A DNA stretch of 64,000 bases from Amoebidium appalachense. Its lineage: Eukaryota > Ichthyosporea. Both the position numbers and the translations under genes were made by a program. Location of the stretch: NCBI GenBank assembly GCA_963693365.1, contig CAVNZM010000008.1:5146001-5210000 (forward strand). The letters are read 5' to 3'. Under the pieces are notes generated by a model that worked only from the letters and a program-made list of their open reading frames with translations, was not told where the DNA came from and did not search any database. Below are positions 14,337-29,325 of this stretch, one piece after another (the stretch's first letter is position 1; each line of letters opens with the position of its first letter).

Positions 14337-15068
14337 CTAATAATTATAGCAACCATTCCACGAAGTAATCAGAAAACCATCATTGTAGTCCACTTTTTGA
14401 CACCGGCGTGTGCCGTTACAATCACAGTCCGTCTCACAAGGGTTAATATATTTTCCTGCGCCAGAAAGCTGAGATCTTTCCACCGTTGTGTATGTGGGAT
14501 CCGTGCAAGAATCGCTCTCACGATATCTGTTACCCATGCAATATCCAGCCCACGAGCATGCTCTCCACCCGTCGCAGTCGCATTCAGTTCTACACTGGTA
14601 GCCGTTTTGAGGCCCCTCCGTACCTACATAGGTGTCGGACTTCACGCAGGAGCCATCCTTGTACATTGGAGCGGTTCTCTTGAAGTTGTCGAGATATTTT
14701 TTGCCCAATCTCGATGCGCCCAGACGTTCACCACGCTTTTTGTAGCTGCCGCTCGGCCGGGATCTATACAGGTACGGCCGGTAGGGACTATCCTCCTCGT
14801 GGTAATCCTTGGCACCCACTTTGTATTCGGGCCAGTTGTTGTCTTTTGTGTCAAATTCGTCAAAGTTCCGTTTGGAGGGCCGCGCCAGCTCACCCTCCTC
14901 CTCCGGATATCGGTTGTGTGGGTAGTTGGCACGTTTGTGGACACGAGGTAGAGGAGATGTGATTCCATGTGCGTCTGCGCCGCGGCCCGCTGCTAGAAGC
15001 ACAACGAGAGCGAAGGCCAGAGGGATAAGGAGGAGGGACAGGGGTTTGTGCGCTCGTTGGGTGTCCAT
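14337..15068 (-). CDS. Secreted cysteine-rich protein, copy B
   Basis: Intronless, 243 residues, paralogue of the gene at 9,965-10,708 with the same start. One residue differs in the first ~165 (G to R just after the signal peptide). From the first cysteine module onward about a third of positions differ and there is an indel between modules. The cysteine framework is kept: both C-x-T-[ED]-C-D-C-[DN]-G motifs are present and the total is still twelve, though the intermodule cysteine is repositioned. DNA immediately downstream of the stop and upstream of the gene is again close to copy A, so variation is concentrated in the 3' third of the coding region. The coding end ...GCYNY differs from copy A's ...GCTD. 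Confidence 0.8.
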   Translation of the reverse strand: MDTQRAHKPLSLLLIPLAFALVVLLAAGRGADAHGITSPLPRVHKRANYPHNRYPEEEGELARPSKRNFDEFDTKDNNWPEYKVGAKDYHEEDSPYRPYLYRSRPSGSYKKRGERLGASRLGKKYLDNFKRTAPMYKDGSCVKSDTYVGTEGPQNGYQCRTECDCDGWRACSWAGYCMGNRYRESDSCTDPTYTTVERSQLSGAGKYINPCETDCDCNGTRRCQKVDYNDGFLITSWNGCYNY

Positions 15069-15909
15069 GGTGAGGTACGCAGAGGGAGTGAAGGCACAAG
15101 GCGTATAGAACAGTAAGTGAATGGAGGCTACAAGCACAGGGACACCACGAAACTCTGCCGTCGAAACACTCTTCTGCCTGTTGTTATCGACAGAGGGTTG
15201 TGGGCGTGGCTTCACGATAGCTCGAGGTTGTGTGTGTTTTTCAAAGTTTTTAACGCGAGGCCTCAGTTATGGTCGTTGTGCAAGCTCACACCGTCCTCTC
15301 ATAAGATCTTGCTTGTGGCTCACGGCGGCGCGGCGCGGACACATCTCATTTTCTTTCTTTACGTGCTCTTGTGTATGTACTCTGAGGTGATTTCGCTTGC
15401 TCTTTCCATCTGTTTATCCCTCCCTCTCTTTCCTCTGGTTTCTGTGTGACCCCGTATTTCTTTCTGTGCGATGTTCGCTATGGTGTACTAGATCGGGCTC
15501 ACTCTCTGCAGGCTTTTTTTTAACTCTGGAATGCCAACGAATGTGACTTGATCCAATCCGGAAACTCTAAACTTTATCACAATATCATAGGAATGTGGAA
15601 CCAAATGACGTAACATCTATCATGATAATTGCTCAGTGTTTTTTGAAGTTCGTATTAGTTCCGAGACACCAGACAAGCCTTGAAAAATCATAAAGCCAAC
15701 AGGTATCCTTTTTGTACTTTTGAAATGGTTTGAATCACTAGTTTTTGTCCTCACAACATGTGCTTTCAACCGTCGGCTAATCACCAAGTGAGTGTATCTT
15801 ACAACAGGACAGATTTAACCCTGGAATGCCATCATCATGGCCAGGAGATCGACTATCAATTCGAATATTCATCAACTACGATGGATTGTGATGGATACTG
15901 GGAGAGCCC

Positions 15910-16107
15910 TACATACCACCTACTGAGGCGGTGTCTCCTTTCTTTTTTTTTTTTTTCTTTTTTTTTTTTTTTTTATTACTTAAAAGGGACCTAGATGTTA
16001 AACGCCGCACGTGCGGCAACACGTCAGTACGTGTTAGAAGTTTTGCGTGTTGCCGCCTGAGTAGATGGTAAACGTCGCACGTGCGGCAACACGTCAGTAC
16101 GTGTTAG
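15910..16107 (-). mobile_element. 198-bp non-autonomous insertion with 10-bp TSD
   Basis: Unit 2 has the empty site GGGAGAGCCC at 11,533-11,542. In unit 3 the same 10 bp occurs on both sides of the insert (15,900-15,909 and 16,108-16,117). On the minus strand the insert begins CTAACACGTACTGACGTGTT, contains a 44-bp direct repeat at 70-bp spacing (15,994-16,037 and 16,064-16,107) with the palindrome CCGCACGTGCGG, then a long interrupted A tract, and ends CCGCCTCAGTAGGTGGTATG. No ORF. The A tract is internal, so it is not a plain SINE. A 10-bp duplication fits Mutator-like elements as well as retroposition. A diverged copy is at 4,549. Confidence 0.85.
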
Positions 16108-16135
16108 GGGAGAGCCCGATACCTAGGAAAGGTGT

Positions 16136-16560
<425 letters not shown>

Positions 16561-16674
16561 CAGTGGTGTGTGTGCCTGTTAACGTTGTGTGTGTGTACGT
16601 GTGCGTGTGTGTGCAGATCTCTCGACAGTGTCACTTTTCAAGGGGGAAACAGACTCACAGAGAAAGCCTCGGAA

Positions 16675-17192
<518 letters not shown>

Positions 17193-17199
17193 AGAGAAA

Positions 17200-21116
<3,917 letters not shown>

Positions 21117-21376
21117 CACAGGAAATTTTTGCACCGGGAAATGTTTGCACTGCAGCTGAAGTTGATGTGATCATTGACTTATCAGTGTCAATGGGGTCTT
21201 TACTGGGTGTTTTCGTGCACGTTGGTCATGTTAGCATTTCAATATGAGTAACACGTTTCTAGTAGCTGTTTTTGTTGAGTTTCTAGCATTTTTTGGGGCA
21301 ACCAAAGAAAGTCAGCTTCATGTCCCCCTAAACCCTCCGTTACGGCGTAACCGTACCCAAGGGGGGAGGGATAGGT

Positions 21377-21412
<36 letters not shown>

Positions 21413-21610
21413 GATTAAGTGCAAGCTGGAGTCGACGTTCGGCTCGACTCATATATAGTATAGAGCTGAAGTCCTACGGAGAAGCACATACTATGATATA
21501 ACCACCTAAACAGAGCAAAAGGTATTCAAGAAACCAGAAAAGAGACAGAACACCATTTCGAATTCGAAAAATTAGGTAGCCTTTTCATATACAGTCTAGA
21601 GACGATCTAA

Positions 21611-23256
21611 GGGCCTGTTTGGTAGCGCGCTAAATACGGTTTTTTATCGTATTCGTATTTAGGGCCTAAATACGTATACGATCCCGTGGCATGCCAAACA
21701 CGCCGCGGGCTTTTATTTTTTGTAAATACGATAGGGATCGCTTTTATATCGTATTTACGAAAATCACCTCCGGAGGTGATTTTCGTAAATACGATATAGG
21801 AAATTAGCCAATCAGAGCATTTCGCATCATTTATTGGCTATCAGCTAGCCAATGGTACAGCGAAAGCCGCGGAGGGCACATTTTTACTACAGTACGCATG
21901 CCGGCGCATGCACGTGAACAATTCACTGTTAAAAAGAAGGTCGGTGTCATACACGTCATTTTGTGTACATGCTCAGTTAAAATTGGCACATGAATTTGGG
22001 CTGCACAGGTAAGACAGAGGACGAGGAACCCTACACGGTGCATGATCACAAGCTCAGACTGTATATATATATATATATATGCCATAATAATCATTGAAAC
22101 AATACTGGACTCCGATATATGCATTAATAAAAACAATCAAATGTACATGTACAAACAACTCGGTGACATGCAGGCACCACGAGTACTGCATAGACGTGAC
22201 AAATTTTAACACTCACTATGTGTTCAGATATGTGGGGAATGCCAGGGACGAACGTTGGTGATGTAAAACGAGGTCTCTAGCAAGGCTAGCCACCGCAATT
22301 ACTGGCAGTATCCCTTCAATAACAGACATTCTAACCTATTGTTAAACAGAGCAAGGCTCACTGTCGGTGACTCGTTTTTGCCGTTCGCTGTAACACTGAT
22401 CTACAGCTTGTGGTATATTATACCGGATATCTAGTATGGATGTACACAGGTTGAGATATACGCACACGTGTACATGTATATATACCACTGTGTTTGATCT
22501 TAGGTAGGCCAGTATGCATGTCCCCCCCAGTCTTGTGCGCATGAGCATGGAGTTAAACATATGTGCACGTGCAGCTTGCAGAATTATTCATGGGAAAACA
22601 GATATAATAGTCACATGGGACCGACACGTAGTAGAGGAACCATGAGCGTTAAGTTATAGTTTTATCATGGGAAAATATGCAAGTAGCCGTGAAGGTATGA
22701 CTGTGGAATGCATCGATAGTCAAGTACTGTCACCCGATTGGCTCACTAAGTTTATTGGAACCGTGATAGCCATGGGACAGAACCGTGAACCGTATGTGAT
22801 TGGCTCATAGCCAAAAAAGCACATACCGATGCGCATGTCTGAGCCGCTGTGCGAGCTCCGATATAAGGGCATGTCGGGGGCTTCAGAGCTCACTCAGTGT
22901 GCTCGGCTTACTAGGTGTAAGTAGGACTAGCACGTAACTAAGCAAAGCGTGGTCTAGTCAACCCCGTTCATTTATAAACATATTGTTTGTCACAGACACA
23001 CGATCATATTATACAACACAGCTGCACCAGCCTATATGCATGGAATACCGAAGGATGATCAATGGGTGCGAATAGGGCCAATCAGATCTCGTGAACATGT
23101 ATCAATCGACATTTTATGTGACCAGTCACGCCTGATAGCGTTTGGAAGGCACCAACCGCCCTAAATACGCATACCACGATAAATTTTGTAAATACGGTAG
23201 ATCGTATTTAGGGCCTAAATACGAATACGATTATTGGGGTGCTGCCAAACAGGCCC
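21611..23256. mobile_element. PIF/Harbinger-like non-autonomous DNA transposon
   Basis: The 1,646-bp element begins GGGCCTGTTTGGTAGC and ends with the inverse GCTGCCAAACAGGCCC. It is flanked by TAA on both sides (21,608-21,610 and 23,257-23,259), the 3-bp duplication typical of PIF/Harbinger. A second block of the inverted repeat (CGTATTCGTATTTAGG..) is shared about 15-30 bp inside each end. The 8-mer TAAATACG and its inverse recur many times near both termini, as expected for transposase-binding sites. No transposase-like frame was found inside, so it would depend on another element. A 54-bp perfect palindrome lies in the left part. Confidence 0.8.
21745..21798. repeat. 54-bp perfect palindrome
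   Basis: The sequence from TATATCGTATTTACG to CGTAAATACGATATA is fully self-complementary around 21,771/21,772 with no loop. It lies inside the PIF-like element and includes the subterminal TAAATACG motif in both orientations. Confidence 0.95.
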
Positions 23257-23295
23257 TAATTAGTGCAAAAATTGCCGGTGCAAAAATTTTCGGTG

Positions 23296-23299
<4 letters not shown>

Positions 23300-23353
<54 letters not shown>

Positions 23354-23740
23354 CCCACTGGCCATGGTGTATCATAAAGACTTCAGATCGACGGAAAGGG
23401 GGTGTTGCAGGAGGGGGGGTGGGGCCGGGGAGAGGGATTCCAGGTGAGGAGGGGATGTTGCAGCCTGTGGACTGAGAGCTGAGGGGCGCTCAAGGGAGTC
23501 ATCATGATGCGGGCGTGGGGGGCAGGAGTACATGCAAAGTTTACGGTGTGGGTGTGTGTGTGTGTGTGTGTGGTGGTGGTGGTGGTGGTGGTGGTGGTGG
23601 TGGGGGGGGGGGGGGGGGGGGGTAGGACAGAGGAAATTTACTGAGACATCATGCAGGCCTGCGAGAAATTAATGATGTATGTGCTCTGAGTTTCACCCTG
23701 ATATTAATCCGGCAATGAAACATAGATGTCTAACATACCT
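23300..23740. repeat. Partial array unit (right piece)
   Basis: After a long G tract (about 23,300-23,349) the blocks GAGAGGGATTCCAGGTGAGG, AGGGAGTCA, TAGGACAGAGG and GAAATTAATGATGTATGTGC match unit 1 at about 283-500 in the same order. A (GGT)n run lies at 23,569-23,602. Similarity fades after 23,740, before any cysteine-rich gene. Confidence 0.65.
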
Positions 23741-25040
23741 TGTATGTCGCCGCAGGCCTAGGCAACGCGTACTATGGTCCAGCCTACGTTACTGAGCCAG
23801 CGGGTGCAAAGCCGTAATGTAGATGTGACGAGGGAACTGTACGTGACTGTGCGATGACAGGGCCCCAAATCCCGATTTGGAGACCTGCCACTTTTTATGT
23901 AGGTAAAAGTAAAAAAAAAATAAAAAAAATAGGTAAAAGCAGCTCACCTTTATTCTAGGTCCCGTCAGAGTTCGGGTAGTGGGTGAATTCCCGCGAGCCA
24001 GAACGCGCCAATTGCAGCAGACGATTAGCACTATATTCATTGCGGGTTGAATGCTGATCACGCATCCTCCCAGGCTGCCACATGAGCCAAGTGCGCCTTC
24101 CCAATTGTGTGCTCTTTGCTATATATGAAACTATGTGTTGTGCTATGTAAAAAAGTTCATGCATACGGAAGCAGGTGTATTTAGGTGGCCACTGCACACG
24201 CGTGCATCATGTCGCCGAATGTGTGGTTATGGACTCTCTGACCAGCAGGTATACCAAAAATGCTCTACAACGATTACCCACTTAATAAAACGGATAGTAC
24301 AACAGATTGAATATATTTTACACCCTTTATTGTGCATTTTCTTACTGTTTTTATAATCTTTAAAGCCTTTTGCATACTTGAAAGGGTTATCGTTTATTGC
24401 TATATTGCGCCCGTTTCATGCTTTCGCCGCGCTCCGATCGATTGGGTGCCTGTCAGGAGTGTCTCTGCCGTGAGCAGGGGATTCGCATTCCACAGATCGC
24501 GTCGGATGACTCGTGTAATTGGCTGCAGATCTTTCGCGGCTCTCGGCGAACTTTGGCCCGGGCCCCGGATCCGCCGAACCGGCCAGGCGGGCCCTCATAG
24601 CGAACCTTCCCACGTGTTATACAACTTGTCACTATTAATACACATATATATTTATACTCGTCATAGTATAAAGAAACTCATCTAAATACTATACTTTCTA
24701 TTAGTCGACACTCTCAAAGTAAAGATACATCATGATAAAACGAATTCCAAACATATCTAATGTGTCCAATCATAACAAGTATATTAATAGACAGGAAGGC
24801 ACATCACGATCTATAGATGTACTCACTCGCGTCTATAATTGGTGAGTCATCATGAACTAAAACTAAACTACTTTGAACTAAAACAAAGACAACGAATATA
24901 GCGAGCCAATCACACTACTTCTCAGATAAACAGAGGAGAGCAAACATAGATAAAATACAATAAGTCATATCAGGCAAGGGAGCCAGGTGTGCACAGATCT
25001 ACAGATATCCGTGCACACAGAAACAAGGGAGAGAGAGATA

Positions 25041-25113
<73 letters not shown>

Positions 25114-25226
25114 AGAAAAAGGGAGAGAAGGGGGAGAGCACAAAGAAGGAGAGCACAAAGGAGAAAACAAGACACGAATACAAACAAAGCTAAGACACAT
25201 ACACATACTTCAAGGCTCTTGCTGTA
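23741..25226. other. Spacer without recognisable gene
   Basis: AT-richer unique DNA with a G tract and (GA)n at about 25,041-25,110. A GC-rich open segment at about 24,400-24,600 was examined and has no start, splice context or recognisable motif. Confidence 0.5.
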
Positions 25227-25587
25227 CAGTCGCGCCTCAGTTATATCAACCCTTCGCCGGCGGCCCTAGGGTTGCTACAATCAAGGGTTGATATAACCGA
25301 GAGATCGCCTGATCGGGCGATCTGGGGCTAATCGGGCGATCTGAGCCTTAATCGTGCGATCTGCGATCTATTATATTACATGGGCTCCAGATCTTGCCAT
25401 TTCAATAGGCTACACCGCCCCGTTTTAGCCCACCGGCAGCTCAGTCACCTTTTCTTCGTGTAATTCTTGTTACTTTTTGTTTGCTTGTCAACACGCAAAG
25501 TCCAGACCTTCTGATACGAGACTTAAATCTATGTAGCATCTGATTGGTCCAGCCCGCACCCATTGGCATGTGCAGCCAGACTTAGGG

Positions 25588-25626
<39 letters not shown>

Positions 25627-25674
25627 ACGGCGCCGGCCAGGATCGAACCCGGGGCGGGCGGGCGGGCGGGCGGG

Positions 25675-25714
<40 letters not shown>

Positions 25715-25776
25715 GTGGGGGTTGCTACAATCAAGGGTTGATATACCATGGGGTTGATATAACTGAGGCGCGCCTG
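25227..25776. mobile_element. pogo/Tigger-like inverted-repeat element
   Basis: Ends are CAGTCGCGCCTCAGTTATAT and, inverted, CAGGCGCGCCTCAGTTATAT, flanked by TA on both sides (25,225-25,226 and 25,777-25,778), as in Tc1/mariner-pogo elements. Inside are a second pair of the motif GGGTTGCTACAATCAAGG (about 25,268 and 25,728), repeated CGGGCGATCTG motifs (25,310-25,345), an A37 tract (25,588-25,624), and a (GGGC)n-to-G tract (25,655-25,713). No transposase frame. It ends 26 bp before the gag ORF. Confidence 0.75.
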
Positions 25777-25802
25777 TACTACGTAGTGACGTAATCCAAC
25801 AC

Positions 25803-27050
25803 ATGATGACCCCCTTCCCCATGTTTATGTTTGGTTATCCGCAGCCCAATGTTGGGGCAGCAGGTACCAACACTCAGCCCACAGATAACAAGGTGGATAA
25901 GGAGAGAAAGACCCGTTCATCTCGCAAGCGTAAGTCCTCTGGCCGGCGTGCACGTACGCCTGTGTCTGAGGAGGACTGCATGGCACCAGCAAAGAAGGTG
26001 AAGTCTGCACGTGATTTGCTCCTTGCTTTGATGCCGGAGCATGATATGGCATGGCGTAAACCGTTGGTTGTGCATCCCTCTCGGCACTATGCGCCTCTGA
26101 TCACTGCAGATAAGGTGCCCCAGTTTAAGGGTGATATGAGTGATACGCGCACGGTGGTTGAGTGGCTCTCTGAGCTTGCAAGCTTGTTTTTAAGAGTGGC
26201 TGGTGTGCCTGTGTATGATCCTGTGCCTTTATTTGTCTCGTGCTTTCCTCCGCAAGCCCCGCACGCAATTGGTTTTCCAAATTTTGCCGCACACACCTTA
26301 ATGCCACGTTCGAAGCTTTTGCGCAAGAAGTGGTTAAGGAGTTCCGTTTTGGAAAAATGGCAGGGCAAGCTGGACGAGTTGGAGCAGGGAAACATGGAGG
26401 TTTCGGAATTCTATACACAGCACGCTAGCTTGTGGGCACGAGTGTATCCACATGGCACGGATGAAGCGCGTTTGATTGATTTTTCGCACAAGTTGAACGC
26501 TGCCGCATTTAGTGATTACCAAAAATGGGCAGTGAAGCAGAGGGGTGCGAAAAAGTGTCTAACCATCCAGGATGCACTCGTTCACTTATCGGAAAAAGAG
26601 CGTGACCGCAAAAGCACACAGAAACACACAAAGGGTACAGCCGGTGTGTTTAATGTGCAGCAGTCGGCTATGGTGGCTGTGCAGGAGCAGGCAGCAGCAT
26701 TGAGCTTGGATGTGCCGTCGTTTATTGCTCTGGTGAGGTCCGGTTTGACTAAAAATCCGTTGAAAACTCCCCCACAGAAGCCCAAATGCGGTGCATCGGG
26801 CAGCAGTGTCGTTTGCTACGGCTGCGGGAAGCCGGGACATCGCAAAGGTGATGCGGAATGCCCTGCTGCTAATCGCCGCTGCAACGTTTGCATGAAAGTA
26901 GGCCACTATTCCGATTCCCGGTTGTGCAAGGGGGAGCCCAAGGGTAACGGCAACTGGCATCAGCAGGGCCGTGACCCAGACAAGAAGAAGCATTCACACC
27001 GCAAAAAGGAACTCGCGGGGGTAGAAGGCGCGGTGCCGGGGGGTAGTTGA
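25803..27050 (+). CDS. Retrotransposon Gag-like protein with two zinc knuckles
   Basis: A 415-codon open frame. The basic N-terminal part (KTRSSRKRKSSGRRAR near 37-52) is followed by a helical region typical of retrotransposon gag (FKGDMSD.. near 109, KWQGKLDELEQGNM near 193-207). Two knuckles of the form C-x2-C-x4-H-x6-C follow (near residues 338-353 and 361-376), then a basic tail. The spacing x6 rather than x4 before the last cysteine is unusual. The following protease frame overlaps the end of this one in another register. Codon use is even and the frame is intact, so decay is recent or this part is still selected. No long terminal repeat could be matched on either side. Confidence 0.75.
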   Translation: MMTPFPMFMFGYPQPNVGAAGTNTQPTDNKVDKERKTRSSRKRKSSGRRARTPVSEEDCMAPAKKVKSARDLLLALMPEHDMAWRKPLVVHPSRHYAPLITADKVPQFKGDMSDTRTVVEWLSELASLFLRVAGVPVYDPVPLFVSCFPPQAPHAIGFPNFAAHTLMPRSKLLRKKWLRSSVLEKWQGKLDELEQGNMEVSEFYTQHASLWARVYPHGTDEARLIDFSHKLNAAAFSDYQKWAVKQRGAKKCLTIQDALVHLSEKERDRKSTQKHTKGTAGVFNVQQSAMVAVQEQAAALSLDVPSFIALVRSGLTKNPLKTPPQKPKCGASGSSVVCYGCGKPGHRKGDAECPAANRRCNVCMKVGHYSDSRLCKGEPKGNGNWHQQGRDPDKKKHSHRKKELAGVEGAVPGGS

Positions 27051-27824
27051 TGTGCGTAGCACATTTTTGCACATCGGAGAGGATGGTGTACAAAGTAGTG
27101 AAGTGGTTAACGAGAATTTTGTGCACGACCCTTCTCCCCTGGCGGCAAATTGCAAGGGAAATAAATCAATCACTCAAAAAACTGTGTCTTTTGCCCCCAC
27201 CCATATTGCAATCCCGTCCACCCTAGGTGCAACCACCCCAACAAGTGTTGGGGAGGGGGAGGGTGCACCCGGGAATGAGGGTGTTATGTCGGTTCAGGAT
27301 TTTGCGGATTTGAAGCAGGCACGGGCAGAGGGGTTGGCGGGGCTGGCGGGGCGCGTGCATCCCACCCCCAAAGAACCATCTGTGTGCAAAGTGTCTGCTA
27401 AGGGCTCTACCTCTTGTTTGCTTGCCACTGTGAGGTTGCATGGGCACCTAGTTACGGTGGTTGTGGATACCGGTGCTAGCCATTCATGCTTGCAATATGA
27501 TTTTGCGCTGAAATTACCATTTGTAGCGCGTAAGCGCACTTCGCCGGTTCACAACTTTAGTGCTGTTGGTGCTAACGGGGACACCTTGCCATGTGCAGGC
27601 CGTGTGGGTTTGCACCTGCAGGTGCCCAACACAGAATGGAGCCATGTGCAAAACTTTCATTGCGTAGCCCCCCCTATGCAGCCTTGCTAGGCATGGATTT
27701 CTTGTTGGGTTTCGATGCACAGATTGACCTGTTTTATAAGCACTTGCTGCTCAGGCCTGCCCACGGCCAGGCAGAGTGCTATATGCCTGTTTGGTGGCTT
27801 GGGGCGGGGGGTGCGGGGTGGTGA
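27025..27824 (+). pseudogene. Retroviral-type aspartic protease segment, frame-broken
   Basis: Opens at 27,025 in the +1 register relative to gag, overlapping its last 26 bases, and contains the active-site motif VVDTGAS (about 27,460-27,480) of retropepsins. The frame hits a stop at 27,690, but an LLGMDFL motif expected near the end of this protease family continues in another frame from about 27,668. The switch coincides with a seven-C run at 27,669-27,675. The break could be an indel in the homopolymer, a sequencing error or a frameshift site. The Ty3/gypsy assignment rests on motif order and on no reverse transcriptase being seen. Confidence 0.65.
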
Positions 27825-28033
27825 GGTGGCAACACTTATCACCACCACCGGCGTGCATCTCCCTCCTTTCAGGTCGAATGTGGCTCTGTGCTCGATGAAG
27901 GATGGGGGGGAAGGTTTGGAGGCTGGTGTGACGGGTGTTGTCTTACCCAGACCCACCTCTAACACCGATATTCCCTTCCACCGTTTTTTTTTTGCGGAGG
28001 GAGGAGGCGGAGGAACTTGGAGGGGGCCCCGGT

Positions 28034-28071
<38 letters not shown>

Positions 28072-28245
28072 AGAATGTACCAGTGCCCAACTGAGCGTAC
28101 TGGAGGAGACTTTGATCAGGTTTAATAAGTCGACTATGTGCCACAACAGTGGCACAGGCACTTCTGTCCGAAAACCACAAAAGCGGCTCGTTGAAATTTC
28201 AGACGGCCACCCCTTAGGCTACCAAGTTAGTACTATTAGTGGAAG
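27825..28245 (+). pseudogene. Decayed retroelement sequence split by a G tract
   Basis: Beyond the protease another frame stays protein-like (about 27,828-28,020, including VATLITTTGVHLPPF). It is interrupted by a pure G tract (about 28,032-28,069), after which a further frame reads SAQLSVLEETLIRF, resembling the linker before reverse transcriptase. The element then ends in C and G tracts. No polymerase or integrase follows within the window. Confidence 0.45.
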
Positions 28246-28249
28246 AGGC

Positions 28250-29063
28250 TCCCCCCCCCCCCCCCCCCTCGCCCCCGTGCCCGCCTACCGCTCTCTCCCC
28301 CCCCCCCCCCCCCCCCATACACACACACACACAATTTTGCAAATATACCAGCCTCCAATTGGTAAACTAAGGAGCTAGACCTCGGCTGCAGACGTGCATC
28401 TCAGTATTTGTACACAAGATGGGTCCCAGGGGAAGGGGGGAGGGGGGGGGGGGGGGGTGACTTAGTGAGGAGCAATCGAACAGGTACTTCAAAAAAATGT
28501 TACTATTAGGGTACCCCTGAAGGGGTCAGAAAGGCAATTGGGGGCAAGAAGGAAACATTTTGCGAGAAAGGAAAACATACACCACCTGTCTGACATATGT
28601 ACGTCGAGAGTGTGTTATCGAAGTAGTGGTGTGGGCTTGTATGTATGTCCTACATTGTGGTTTCTTGGTTTTCTTTCTTTCAGAAGTGAAGTGCTTGTTT
28701 TTCTTTAATCAAGAAAAATTCCGTGCGTGTGCGTGGCACTGCGTGCGTGCGTGTGTGTGTGTGTGTTTGTCCATATGCACGTGAGTGTGAGTGTGTATGT
28801 GTTTTTGTATGTGCCTGTGCATGTCACTGACAGTGATTGGACTGCAACTGTGTGTAGTGCTTTACGCTTACGCGTGCGCACGACTGTCCGTGTCAGTGCC
28901 GGGGGTCATTTGATTTACATGTCTGTGTACGCATATGTGCGTTTGTCTTGCCAGCTTTTTCGTTTTTTTGTGTGTGCGTGTGTTTGTGTGTATATGCTTG
29001 CGCGTTTCATGTCATGTTTGCGTCTTCGAGAACCTATGTATGCCTTGTGTGTGTGTGTGTGTG

Positions 29064-29142
<79 letters not shown>

Positions 29143-29257
29143 GTGTTGTGTTTGCGTGCCGCGGTGTGTGGGTAAGAGTGTCTGCGAGTGTGTATGTACA
29201 TCTGTGCGCGTGCGCGTGCACGTGCACGTGCGTGTGCGCGTGTGTGTGCGTGTGCGT

Positions 29258-29325
<68 letters not shown>

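Noticed and set aside
22855-22990. Possible solo LTR or promoter inside the PIF-like element (TATAAGGG, CCGATTGGCT, ending in CA)
   Set aside because: No matching second LTR, target duplication or boundary could be shown.
24395-24600. GC-rich open segment resembling a gene fragment
   Set aside because: No recognisable motif, splice sites or start; translation is not supported by any family known to me.
25636-25660. tRNA-like T-arm (GGTTCGATCC on the minus strand)
   Set aside because: T-stem pairing is poor and no D-arm, anticodon arm or acceptor stem could be found; at most a tRNA-derived SINE fragment or chance.
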